Source of the DNA: Acetofilamentum sp.
Lineage (GTDB): Bacteria; Bacteroidota; Bacteroidia; Bacteroidales; JAFGXI01
Length of the DNA stretch: 13,155 nt
Assembly (NCBI GenBank): GCA_020720565.1
Contig: DYOK01000059.1
Coordinates: 1-13,155, forward strand
Direction: 5' to 3'
The notes beneath the pieces are model-generated. The model did no database searches and was not told where the DNA came from. It was given only the letters and a program-made list of their open reading frames with translations. Within the stretch, counting starts at the first letter, position 1, and each line of letters opens with the position of its first letter. Shown piece by piece: positions 7,480 through 13,155 of the stretch. The translations under genes and the position numbers were made by a program.

Positions 7480-8307
7480 ATGAGGGGATTTTTGGACTTT
7501 CTGATTAGGCATTATTTTACCTTTTTTTTTATATTCCTTCAGTCGATAAGCTTAGCTTTGATTGTGCAATATAATCAGAGGCAAAGTGTGGTTCTTATTA
7601 ACAGTTCAAATCGATTTATCGGTTTAATCAATCGAAAACTCAACACCATCGAAAGCTATTTATCGTTAAGGAGCGAAAACGAAAGATTGCTTCAAGAAAA
7701 CGTTAAGTTAAGAAATCTATTGCCGGACAACTATAAGCCGAATCGTCTGCCACAAACCTATGTAAACGACAGTAATTTATCCCAAATATACCAGTATATT
7801 GGATGTAAAATTATTCACTCTTCGACACATAAATCTAGAAATTTTTTAACCGTCGATGCGGGAAGCCTGCAAGGGGTTACGATTGGTAATGCAGTTATTT
7901 CGTCGGAGGGCGTCGTTGGAGTGGTAAAAACAGTATCGAAGCATTATGCTTCGGTAATGCCTGTGATAAATGCCGATTTTAAAGTCAGTTGCCGATTGAA
8001 CCATGACGATTATTATGGCTCGCTCGTTTGGGACGGAATTTCGTCGAGGGGTGGCTTTTTAAACGATATTCCATTCCATGTCAAAGTGGCGGTTGGCGAC
8101 TCTTTGTTTACAACGGGTTACAGTAATATTTTCCCTTCGGGGATACCAGTAGGAACTGTGAAAAAAGTGAGTAGCGAGGGCGGTGATAATTTTTATACCA
8201 TTGCAGTTGACTTAGTGGTCGATTATAAAAAAATACAATCGGTAATGGTGGTTAATCAGTTGCTTAAAAGTGATATGGATAGCTTAAGTGTAGAAATCGA
8301 TGATTGA
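7480..8307 (+). CDS. mreC: rod shape-determining protein MreC
   Basis: 275 residues. A single N-terminal membrane segment (about 10-30) is followed by a coiled-coil helix (about 44-80, rich in Leu/Glu/Asn with heptad-like spacing). The periplasmic beta domains of MreC follow, with NFLTVDAGSLQGVTIG and SSEGVVGVV (121-149), and TTGYSNIFPSGIPVGTV (211-227), the family's hallmark. MreC spans the inner membrane, dimerises through the coiled coil and activates PBP2-RodA in the periplasm. The ATG at 7480 has no Shine-Dalgarno sequence, and a hairpin unit ends one base before it. The last codons overlap mreD by 8 nt, so translation of the two is probably coupled. Bacteroidota MreC is often shorter than the E. 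coli protein (367 aa), and the length here fits that pattern. Confidence 0.95.
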   Translation: MRGFLDFLIRHYFTFFFIFLQSISLALIVQYNQRQSVVLINSSNRFIGLINRKLNTIESYLSLRSENERLLQENVKLRNLLPDNYKPNRLPQTYVNDSNLSQIYQYIGCKIIHSSTHKSRNFLTVDAGSLQGVTIGNAVISSEGVVGVVKTVSKHYASVMPVINADFKVSCRLNHDDYYGSLVWDGISSRGGFLNDIPFHVKVAVGDSLFTTGYSNIFPSGIPVGTVKKVSSEGGDNFYTIAVDLVVDYKKIQSVMVVNQLLKSDMDSLSVEIDD

Positions 8308-8809
8308 GTTTTATCGCAATATTGCCCGCTTTTTGGTTTTAATTCTGACACAAATTGTGCTTCTGAATCAGATCGAAATTAGTGTGTTTTTTAATCCCAT
8401 CATTGTGGTTTTTTTGGTTTTGGCATTTCCTTTTGATATGCCCAAATGGTTTGCTTTGTTGCTGTCTTTTATCATGGGGTTAATTGTGGATGCTTTTATG
8501 AACACGCCTGGCATCACCTCTTTTGCTTTGGTCACAACGGCTTATTTTAGACCATTTGTGCTGCAAATTATTCAGCCCAGAGGCAGCTACCAGTCTTCTG
8601 ATAGGCCTAATGTCGATAGTTTGGGGTGGAATTGGTATATCAAATACAGCGTTGTACTGACTGTATTGTTTCATTTGGTGTATTTTATCATTTTGGGTTT
8701 AGGTCATGACAACGCATTGATTAGCTTACTTAAAACCATTATTTCGGCTGTTTTTACAATAGTGTTAATATTCTTACTGCAATTATTTACCCTTCGCCAT
8801 GCAACTTAA
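8300..8809 (+). CDS. mreD: rod shape-determining membrane protein MreD
   Basis: 169 residues, almost wholly hydrophobic, with about six membrane segments (near 8-23, 32-47, 49-64, 72-90, 114-134 and 141-164). It has the conserved helix with LIVDAF (Asp64) typical of MreD. MreD is the multi-spanning partner of MreC in the elongasome and modulates MreC's activation of PBP2. Identification rests on the topology, this motif and the position between mreC and mrdA, since the family is poorly conserved. Its ATG lies inside the end of mreC (ATGATTGA, 8-nt overlap) and its end overlaps mrdA by 11 nt. A hydrophilic segment around 93-108 (RGSYQSSDRPNVDS) is probably a cytoplasmic or periplasmic loop. 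Confidence 0.88.
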   Translation: MIEFYRNIARFLVLILTQIVLLNQIEISVFFNPIIVVFLVLAFPFDMPKWFALLLSFIMGLIVDAFMNTPGITSFALVTTAYFRPFVLQIIQPRGSYQSSDRPNVDSLGWNWYIKYSVVLTVLFHLVYFIILGLGHDNALISLLKTIISAVFTIVLIFLLQLFTLRHAT

Positions 8810-10628
8810 CGACCAATATATCGACCGGAAATGGGTTGTGGGAGGCATATTCGCAGTGTTTATCTTAATTTTTATTATCCGACTATTTTTTATTCAAGTG
8901 GCCGATAATAAATACAGCATGTCTGCCGATAGCAATTCGCAAAGGCATATGATTCAGTATCCAGCCCGTGGACTTGTGTATGACAGGAACGGCATTCTAT
9001 TGGTTCATAACCAAGCGGCATACGACTTGATGGTGATTCCGCGCCAGGTATTGCCATTCGATACCTTGCTTTTAGCCGAATTACTCGATATCGATGTTAA
9101 ATTAATACGCGACAGAATTTATAAAGCTAAAATCTATTCAAGATATAAACCCTCTATCTTTCTGAAACAAATTTCGGTTTCTCGTTATGCTCGGTTTCAA
9201 GAACATATGTTTAAGTTTCCAGGATTTTATATACAATCGAGAACATTGCGCGATTACCCAAGGCCAATGGCTGCTCACTTGCTAGGTTACGTGGGTGAAG
9301 TGAACGACGACATGGTCAAAAAGAACCCATACTACTCGTCTGGCGATTATATTGGCATCAGTGGAATCGAAAAATCGTACGAAGAAGTGCTTAGAGGAGC
9401 CAAAGGAAATAAGATATTTTTGGTGGATGTGCACAATCGAATTAAAGGCGAGTTTATGAATGGGGCACTCGACAAACAAGCCGTTCAAGGTCTCGATTTA
9501 ACAACCACGCTCGATGCTGAACTTCAAGAATATGGCGAAAAATTAATGGCGTTTAAATCGGGAAGTATCGTCGCCATTGAACCCCAAACAGGCGAAATAT
9601 TAGCCTTAGTTTCGTCGCCCACTTACGACCCCAAAATGTTGGTAGGCCGAAAACGTTCCAAAAATTATAGTATATTGCAAAAAGATGAGTTAAAACCACT
9701 GTTTAACAGGGCATTAACTGCACAATATCCGCCTGGATCCATTTTTAAAATTGTCAATGGGTTAATTGGCTTGCAAGAAGAAGTGATTAATCTAGAAACC
9801 CATTTCGAATGCGATAAATCCTTGGTTGGCTGCCATAATCATCCCCCCAATAATGGAATTATTAAGGCCATTCAGTATTCTTGTAATCCCTATTTTAACC
9901 AAGTTTACCGCAGAGTTGTTCAACAAGGAACCGACAAAAACCGGTTTGTCGACAGTCGATATGGTGTTAAGCGTTGGGTTGAGCTATGTCAAAGTTTTGG
10001 ATTAGGACAAACCTTACCAATAGATGTTCCTAATTTGAGTTCAGGAAGTATTCCTGGGCTAAAATATTATGACAAAAAATATGGTAAAAATCAATGGGCA
10101 TTTAGTACGATCGCTTCGAATGCCATTGGTCAAGGAGAAGTGATGATTGTTCCGCTACAAATGGCCAATTTGGCTGCAATTTTTGCCAATTCTGGTTATT
10201 ATATTGTGCCGCATATTGTTAAAAAGATAGGCGAGAATCCCACCAGCAAAGATGAGTATACGCAAAGAAGGTACACTGGAATAGATCACAAGTGGTTTGT
10301 CCCTGTTAAAGAAGCGATGTATGCTGTGGTGAACGAAGCCGGTGGTACTGCACGTTTGGCACGTAACGATAGCATTGTCATTTGTGGTAAAACTGGTACA
10401 GTTCAGAATCCACACGGCGAAGATCACTCTGTGTTCATTGCATTTGCCCCTCGCGAGAACCCTCAAATTGCTTTGGTGGTATATGTCGAAAATACAGGTT
10501 TTGGAGGTACTTGGGCCGCCCCAATTGCTTCGCTGATAATCGAAAAATATTTGCATAGAGTGGTTTCTGCCAAAAGCGTAGAGGAGAAAGAAAAAAGAAT
10601 TATCGAATATACCCCATTAAAAAAGTGA
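8799..10628 (+). CDS. mrdA: penicillin-binding protein 2 (elongasome transpeptidase)
   Basis: 609 residues, a class B PBP. The N-terminal anchor helix is about 12-33. The pedestal/dimerisation region spans about 50-230, with YPARGLVYDRNG (54-65), HLLGYVGEV (160-168) and GISGIEKSYEEVLRG (186-200). The transpeptidase domain spans about 250-585. The active-site motifs are complete: SIFK with nucleophile Ser314 and Lys317, SCN 361-363, and KTG 531-533. It cross-links new glycan strands made by RodA during side-wall growth and is the target of mecillinam in other bacteria. Cys338, Cys345, His346/His348 and Cys362 cluster near the active site and might form a metal site (see findings). It starts inside mreD (11-nt overlap) and ends in a GTGA overlap with rodA, a configuration consistent with stoichiometric PBP2-RodA synthesis. 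Confidence 0.96.
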   Translation: MQLNDQYIDRKWVVGGIFAVFILIFIIRLFFIQVADNKYSMSADSNSQRHMIQYPARGLVYDRNGILLVHNQAAYDLMVIPRQVLPFDTLLLAELLDIDVKLIRDRIYKAKIYSRYKPSIFLKQISVSRYARFQEHMFKFPGFYIQSRTLRDYPRPMAAHLLGYVGEVNDDMVKKNPYYSSGDYIGISGIEKSYEEVLRGAKGNKIFLVDVHNRIKGEFMNGALDKQAVQGLDLTTTLDAELQEYGEKLMAFKSGSIVAIEPQTGEILALVSSPTYDPKMLVGRKRSKNYSILQKDELKPLFNRALTAQYPPGSIFKIVNGLIGLQEEVINLETHFECDKSLVGCHNHPPNNGIIKAIQYSCNPYFNQVYRRVVQQGTDKNRFVDSRYGVKRWVELCQSFGLGQTLPIDVPNLSSGSIPGLKYYDKKYGKNQWAFSTIASNAIGQGEVMIVPLQMANLAAIFANSGYYIVPHIVKKIGENPTSKDEYTQRRYTGIDHKWFVPVKEAMYAVVNEAGGTARLARNDSIVICGKTGTVQNPHGEDHSVFIAFAPRENPQIALVVYVENTGFGGTWAAPIASLIIEKYLHRVVSAKSVEEKEKRIIEYTPLKK

Positions 10629-12049
10629 ACAGAAATCAAGGCATATTACATCAAATCGATTGGATAACAGTAGGTTTGTATTTCTTATTGGTTATCTTGG
10701 GATGGCTAAATATTTATGCAGCTGTATTTAACGAAGATCATCGTTATATTTTTGATGTATCGCAACGTTACGGCATGCAACTCATTTGGATTGTTGCTGC
10801 CCTCATGCTGATAGTGGTAATTTTTTCGATTGATAGCCGTTTCTTTTCGGCTTTTCCTTACCCTATGTATTTGTTAATGATACTCACCTTAATATTCGTA
10901 CTGATATTTGGGAGGGTTGTAAATGGATCAAAATCGTGGATAGAAATTGGGATGTTCCGATTGCAGCCTGCCGAATTTGCAAAACTAGCCACAGCACTCA
11001 CTTTGGCTAAATTCGCTTCGGTTTACAATTTTAAACTGAATCAATTTAGAAATTTATTGATAGTTAGTGCCATTATAGGCATACCCGCAGTTCTTATACT
11101 GTTGCAAAACGACACAGGTTCGACTTTGGTTTTTGCGACATTTTCTTTGGTTTTATACCGCGAAGGTCTGCCCGGGTGGATTCTGGTGATGGGCGTGGTA
11201 CTCATTTTACTTTTCGTGTTGGCTTTACTTCTGGGACTAAATGCCCTTACAGTAATCATTTTTGTATCGGCATGGGTATATCTTTTAGCTCATACTCGAA
11301 ATCTTAAAATATCTGGATGGATATTATTGCCTTCAGGTATTGCTTATCTAGGTATGTACCTTGCAATTTGGTTTTTGAATCTAAAACTTAGTTTAGCTGT
11401 TCAACTGGTAGCACCTTGGTTTCTTAGCTTTCCGATTTATTTGGTAATGGCATATAAAAATAATATTAAAAGAATTTATGGGGTAGTAGCGGCTATTACA
11501 TTTAGTTTAATGTTTATTTTCTCGGTCGATTATGTGTTTCATAATATTCTGATTAAACACCAACGCGACCGCATCAACAACCTGTTGGGTATCGAGTTTG
11601 ACCCTTTGGGTGCTGGATATAATGTTAATCAATCGATGATTGCCATTGGTTCTGGAGGAGCGGTTGGTAAAGGTTTTTTGCAAGGCACACAAACCAAATA
11701 TAATTTTGTTCCCGAACAGAGCACCGATTTTATTTTTTGTACTGTAGGCGAAGAATGGGGATTTGTGGGGAGTGCTTTGGTTTTATTATTATTTTTAGGA
11801 CTTCTTTTTAGAATTATTTTTTTGGCTGAGCGCCAGAAGTCTAAATTTACTCGTATTTATGGATATGGCGTGGCTGCCATATTCTTCTTTCATATTTTGG
11901 TTAATGTGGGAATGACCATTGGCTTAGCACCTGTCATCGGTATCCCCTTGCCATTTTTTAGTTATGGCGGTTCGTCATTGTGGGCTTTTACTATATTGCT
12001 TTTTATTCTGGTTCGTCTCGATGTGTCGAGAGACCAACAGCTAAACTAA
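10625..12049 (+). CDS. rodA: peptidoglycan glycosyltransferase RodA (SEDS family)
   Basis: 474 residues, starting at GTG 10625, which forms a 4-nt GTGA overlap with the mrdA stop. No nearby ATG fits better. The SEDS signatures are present: GSKSWIEIGMFRLQPAEFAK (101-120); the catalytic-region Asp163 in LLQNDTGS; HQRDRINNL with Asp315; FVPEQSTDFIF (361-371); and GIPLPFFSYGGSS (439-451). RodA polymerises lipid II into glycan in the cytoplasmic membrane, paired with PBP2. The protein is about 100 residues longer than E. coli RodA (370). Asp163-Asp315 is 152 residues, against about 103 for the corresponding E. coli pair, so part of the extra length lies between them. There the stretch 180-305 holds additional hydrophobic segments. 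Enlarged RodA is, to my knowledge, usual in Bacteroidota. It is the last gene of the cluster, and the repeat hairpin R3 begins inside its stop codon. Confidence 0.95.
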   Translation: MNRNQGILHQIDWITVGLYFLLVILGWLNIYAAVFNEDHRYIFDVSQRYGMQLIWIVAALMLIVVIFSIDSRFFSAFPYPMYLLMILTLIFVLIFGRVVNGSKSWIEIGMFRLQPAEFAKLATALTLAKFASVYNFKLNQFRNLLIVSAIIGIPAVLILLQNDTGSTLVFATFSLVLYREGLPGWILVMGVVLILLFVLALLLGLNALTVIIFVSAWVYLLAHTRNLKISGWILLPSGIAYLGMYLAIWFLNLKLSLAVQLVAPWFLSFPIYLVMAYKNNIKRIYGVVAAITFSLMFIFSVDYVFHNILIKHQRDRINNLLGIEFDPLGAGYNVNQSMIAIGSGGAVGKGFLQGTQTKYNFVPEQSTDFIFCTVGEEWGFVGSALVLLLFLGLLFRIIFLAERQKSKFTRIYGYGVAAIFFFHILVNVGMTIGLAPVIGIPLPFFSYGGSSLWAFTILLFILVRLDVSRDQQLN

Positions 12050-12064
12050 GGTCTTCGGCCTATT
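12048..12064 (-). repeat. dispersed hairpin repeat, copy R3 (after rodA, inverted)
   Basis: The + strand reads AAGGTCTTCGGCCTATT, beginning within the rodA stop codon. Its reverse complement, AATAGGCCGAAGACCTT, matches R1 and R2 with one change. As + strand RNA, AGGUC-UUC-GGCCU forms a 5-bp stem with one U-G pair. It could serve as the 3' end structure of the rodA transcript. It lacks a following T-run. Confidence 0.65.
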
Positions 12065-12080
12065 GATTGGTTTTGTAACG

Positions 12081-12101
12081 GTATTTAGGCAAATTAAATA
12101 C
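12081..12101. terminator. inverted repeat in the rodA-pabA convergent gap
   Basis: GTATTTA (12081-12087) and TAAATAC (12095-12101) form a perfect 7-bp stem with a 7-nt loop, between the two convergent genes. It is AT-rich and has no clear T-run, so a termination role is only possible. Confidence 0.3.
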
Positions 12102-12125
12102 GGCATTATATTATTCAAAGTTCAT

Positions 12126-12149
12126 AAGTGTTTTTGGTTTTACACTTTT
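12126..12149 (+). terminator. weak terminator-like hairpin overlapping the pabA stop
   Basis: AAGTGT (12126-12131) pairs with ACACTT (12142-12147) over a 10-nt loop, and TTTT (12146-12149) overlaps the end of the stem on the + strand. It would serve the rodA transcript, and its downstream arm lies at the end of the - strand pabA gene. Confidence 0.35.
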
Positions 12150-12709
12150 GTGACCCAGTTTTCGATTATCTTTAAACCATGCTCTGTTAAAATAGATTCG
12201 GGATGGAATTGAATGCCAGTAAGATCATATTGACGATGTTTAAATGACATGATGGTGCCATTTTCTGGGTCGATGCTGGTTACTTGCAATGCCTTTGGTA
12301 TGGTTTTAAAATCTACAGCCCAAGAGTGATAGCGTCCACTCAAGAAAGTTTCGGGCAGCCCATTCCAAATGGGATCAGAATTAACAATTTGTGTTTTTCG
12401 GGCCATACCGTGATGCACCTGAGGCATATTAAATAGTGTAGCATGAAAATATTCGGCTAATGCTTGATGGCCTAAACAGATACCCAGAATGGGTTTCGAT
12501 TGGTAGAAATGTGCTATTATTTGCTTTAATTCGGGTCTGTCAGAAGGCAATCCCGGTCCAGGAGATAGAATAATTTTATCGAAACTTTCAATGATTCCAA
12601 TATTTATCTGGTCTACAAATTCCACTTGGCATAAATCGGAAAATTGTTCGACGTAGTGTGCAATATTAAAGGTAAAAGAATCGTAATTGTCTACGATGAG
12701 CACTTTCAT
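12140..12709 (-). CDS. pabA: glutamine amidotransferase subunit of anthranilate/aminodeoxychorismate synthase (TrpG/PabA)
   Basis: 189 residues from ATG 12709. The class I glutamine amidotransferase domain fills the protein: MKVLIVDNYDSFTFNI start; oxyanion-side SPGPGLPSD (49-57); nucleophile Cys78 in GICLGHQ; HHG (99-101); GRYHSWAV (125-132); and His169/Glu171 in FHPES, completing the triad. It releases ammonia from glutamine for a chorismate-using partner, TrpE (tryptophan) or PabB (folate). Neither partner is in the window, so trpG and pabA cannot be told apart. Standing outside a trp operon mildly favours pabA. The frame stays open upstream to an ATG at 12811, adding 34 residues. That extension is Cys/Lys-rich, precedes the canonical family start, and the promoter at 12729-12761 lies within it, so I reject it. 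Convergent with rodA. Confidence 0.92.
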   Translation of the reverse strand: MKVLIVDNYDSFTFNIAHYVEQFSDLCQVEFVDQINIGIIESFDKIILSPGPGLPSDRPELKQIIAHFYQSKPILGICLGHQALAEYFHATLFNMPQVHHGMARKTQIVNSDPIWNGLPETFLSGRYHSWAVDFKTIPKALQVTSIDPENGTIMSFKHRQYDLTGIQFHPESILTEHGLKIIENWVTKV

Positions 12710-12728
12710 TGTGGAAGTATTTGTTTTG

Positions 12729-12761
12729 CAAAAATACAGCACGAGACCTGTCTTGACACAA
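12729..12761 (-). promoter_or_regulatory. putative promoter of the pabA/trpG gene
   Basis: On the - strand, TTG (12761-12759) and TATTTTTG (12736-12729) are separated by 22 nt. This is close to the Bacteroidota -33/-7 arrangement, though the spacer is slightly long. Transcription would start near 12722-12725, giving a leader of about 15 nt before ATG 12709. It supports that start over the one at 12811. Confidence 0.55.
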
Positions 12762-12862
12762 TGATTTATATAAAATCTTAATTTTTTAGAAATATCAGGG
12801 CAGACGCACACTTTTATTCAAATATCATATTTTAAATATTTGCCCATTGGAGTTTATGTTCA

Positions 12863-12905
12863 TTTTCTTTGCATTGCCTGCCCCGTTATGCGGGTCCAAA
12901 GAAAA
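12863..12905. repeat. nested inverted repeat at the left end of the right-edge element
   Basis: The outer arms TTTTCTTTG (12863-12871) and CAAAGAAAA (12897-12905) are perfect 9-bp complements. Inside them CCCG (12882-12885) and CGGG (12891-12894) pair over a 5-nt loop. The GC-rich core in AT-rich surroundings and the nested design resemble REP/BIME-like intergenic repeats. No gene is seen here other than a tiny frame starting at 12888. Confidence 0.5.
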
Positions 12906-12938
12906 CGAACCAAAAGAAAGGGCACTCTCGCACAGTGT

Positions 12939-12955
12939 TTTTTGCTTCGCAAAAA
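12939..12955. repeat. perfect hairpin TTTTTGC-TTC-GCAAAAA
   Basis: A 7-bp perfect stem with a TTC triloop. It is the second hairpin in the chain running from 12863 to 13014. The right arm ends in A-run and the left arm begins with T-run, so on the - strand it also has a T-tract and could terminate a - strand transcript. Confidence 0.5.
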
Positions 12956-12974
12956 CCGCGGACTTCGGGCTAAA

Positions 12975-13014
12975 TTTAATCTGATAATAATTTTTTTAAA
13001 GTTGTCAGATTGAA
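12975..13014 (+). repeat. 13-bp hairpin in which two convergent micro-ORFs end
   Basis: TTTAATCTGATAA (12975-12987) pairs with TTGTCAGATTGAA (13002-13014) over a 14-nt loop, with two U-G pairs when read as + strand RNA. The wobble pairs would be A-C mismatches on the opposite strand, so the structure favours a + strand RNA. A 41-codon + frame (12888-13013) and a 28-codon - frame (12976-13062) both stop in its arms and both end in Leu-Ser-Asp because of the symmetry. Confidence 0.5.
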
Positions 13015-13040
13015 CTCGCCTTTAAAGTCATTTACCTTTG
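13010..13040 (+). promoter_or_regulatory. putative + strand promoter near the right edge
   Basis: TTG (13010-13012), then 20 nt, then TACCTTTG (13033-13040). Both elements and the spacing fit the Bacteroidota consensus, the best match in the window. Transcription would start near 13047 and run toward the right edge, with an ATG at 13136 after an A-rich stretch. The -33 TTG lies in the right arm of the 13-bp hairpin. Confidence 0.5.
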
Positions 13041-13135
13041 AGTGAATTTTCTCATGGCTCATTTCCTGCAAGGCTTCGGAAATTTTTAACGCCCTTGCTA
13101 CTACACAGAAGCGAGAGACTACACAAAACAAAAAT

Positions 13136-13155
13136 ATGTCGAGTTTTTACGAAGG
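13136..13155 (+). CDS. possible start of a gene cut by the right edge
   Basis: ATG 13136 is followed by open codons (MSSFYE) to the edge and preceded by an A-rich stretch (ACAAAACAAAAAT), which is typical upstream of Bacteroidota start codons. A good promoter lies about 95 nt upstream. Six codons are far too few to identify a product or exclude chance. Confidence 0.25.

Larger units (their letters stand above)
12710..13155. other. gene-poor right flank
   Basis: No convincing full gene is seen in these 446 nt. Contents from left to right: the pabA promoter; an AT-rich inverted repeat CAAATAT/ATATTTG (12819-12842); the hairpin chain 12863-13014; a + strand promoter (13010-13040); an imperfect direct repeat ACTACACA(G/A)AA near 13101 and 13119; and a possible gene start at 13136. 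The stretch from 12863 has a different texture from the neighbouring intergenic DNA and may be an interspersed repeat that continues past the edge. Confidence 0.5.

Noticed and set aside
12798..12845. GGGCA...TGCCC stem around CAAATAT/ATATTTG upstream of pabA as a riboswitch
   Set aside because: The outer and inner arms overlap and cannot form together, and the stretch lies upstream of the inferred transcription start.

Overview
The window looks like chromosomal core sequence from a member of the Bacteroidota, most likely class Bacteroidia. The reasons are: AT-rich DNA, start codons without Shine-Dalgarno sequences, several matches to the Bacteroidota -7 promoter element TAnnTTTG, a secreted subtilase ending in a type IX secretion (T9SS) sorting domain, and the gene order mreB-mreC-mreD-mrdA-rodA. 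Placement below class is not resolved.

Left part (1-4059). A possible C-terminal scrap of a + strand gene sits at the left edge. It is followed by an exported DNA/RNA non-specific nuclease (199-1167, +) with an unusual Cys/His tail. Converging on it is a large T9SS-type S8 protease (1287-3974, -). The protease is divergent from a LytTR response regulator (4060-4779, +), which ends in a clear rho-independent terminator. A class III PLP aminotransferase (4892-6097, +) then stands alone with its own promoter.

Centre (6279-12049). This is the rod-shape (elongasome) cluster. MreB is the actin-like filament. MreC and MreD are its membrane partners, PBP2 (mrdA) is the transpeptidase and RodA the glycosyltransferase of lateral peptidoglycan synthesis. 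mreC-mreD-mrdA-rodA overlap by 8, 11 and 4 nt and look translationally coupled. mreB is separated from them by a 178-nt spacer full of structure: two identical 16-nt hairpin-forming repeats, a 10-bp inverted repeat around one of them, and a diverged second hairpin abutting the mreC start. A third copy of the repeat, inverted, lies directly after the rodA stop.

Right part (12050-13155). A glutamine amidotransferase subunit (pabA/trpG type) reads on the - strand toward rodA. Its start is best placed at 12709, because a promoter lies between that ATG and the upstream in-frame one. Beyond it are about 450 nt without a convincing gene. That stretch holds a chain of nested inverted repeats and two tiny convergent reading frames that meet in one hairpin. 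It also holds a good + strand promoter (TTG-N20-TACCTTTG) and perhaps the first codons of a gene running off the right edge. It looks like an interspersed repeat, but copy number cannot be judged from one window.

Most of the window is ordinary housekeeping sequence. I see no CRISPR array, tRNA, rRNA, transposase or obvious defence system. The points that deserve follow-up are the dispersed mre-locus repeat, the right-edge element, and the Zn-ribbon-like tail on the secreted nuclease.
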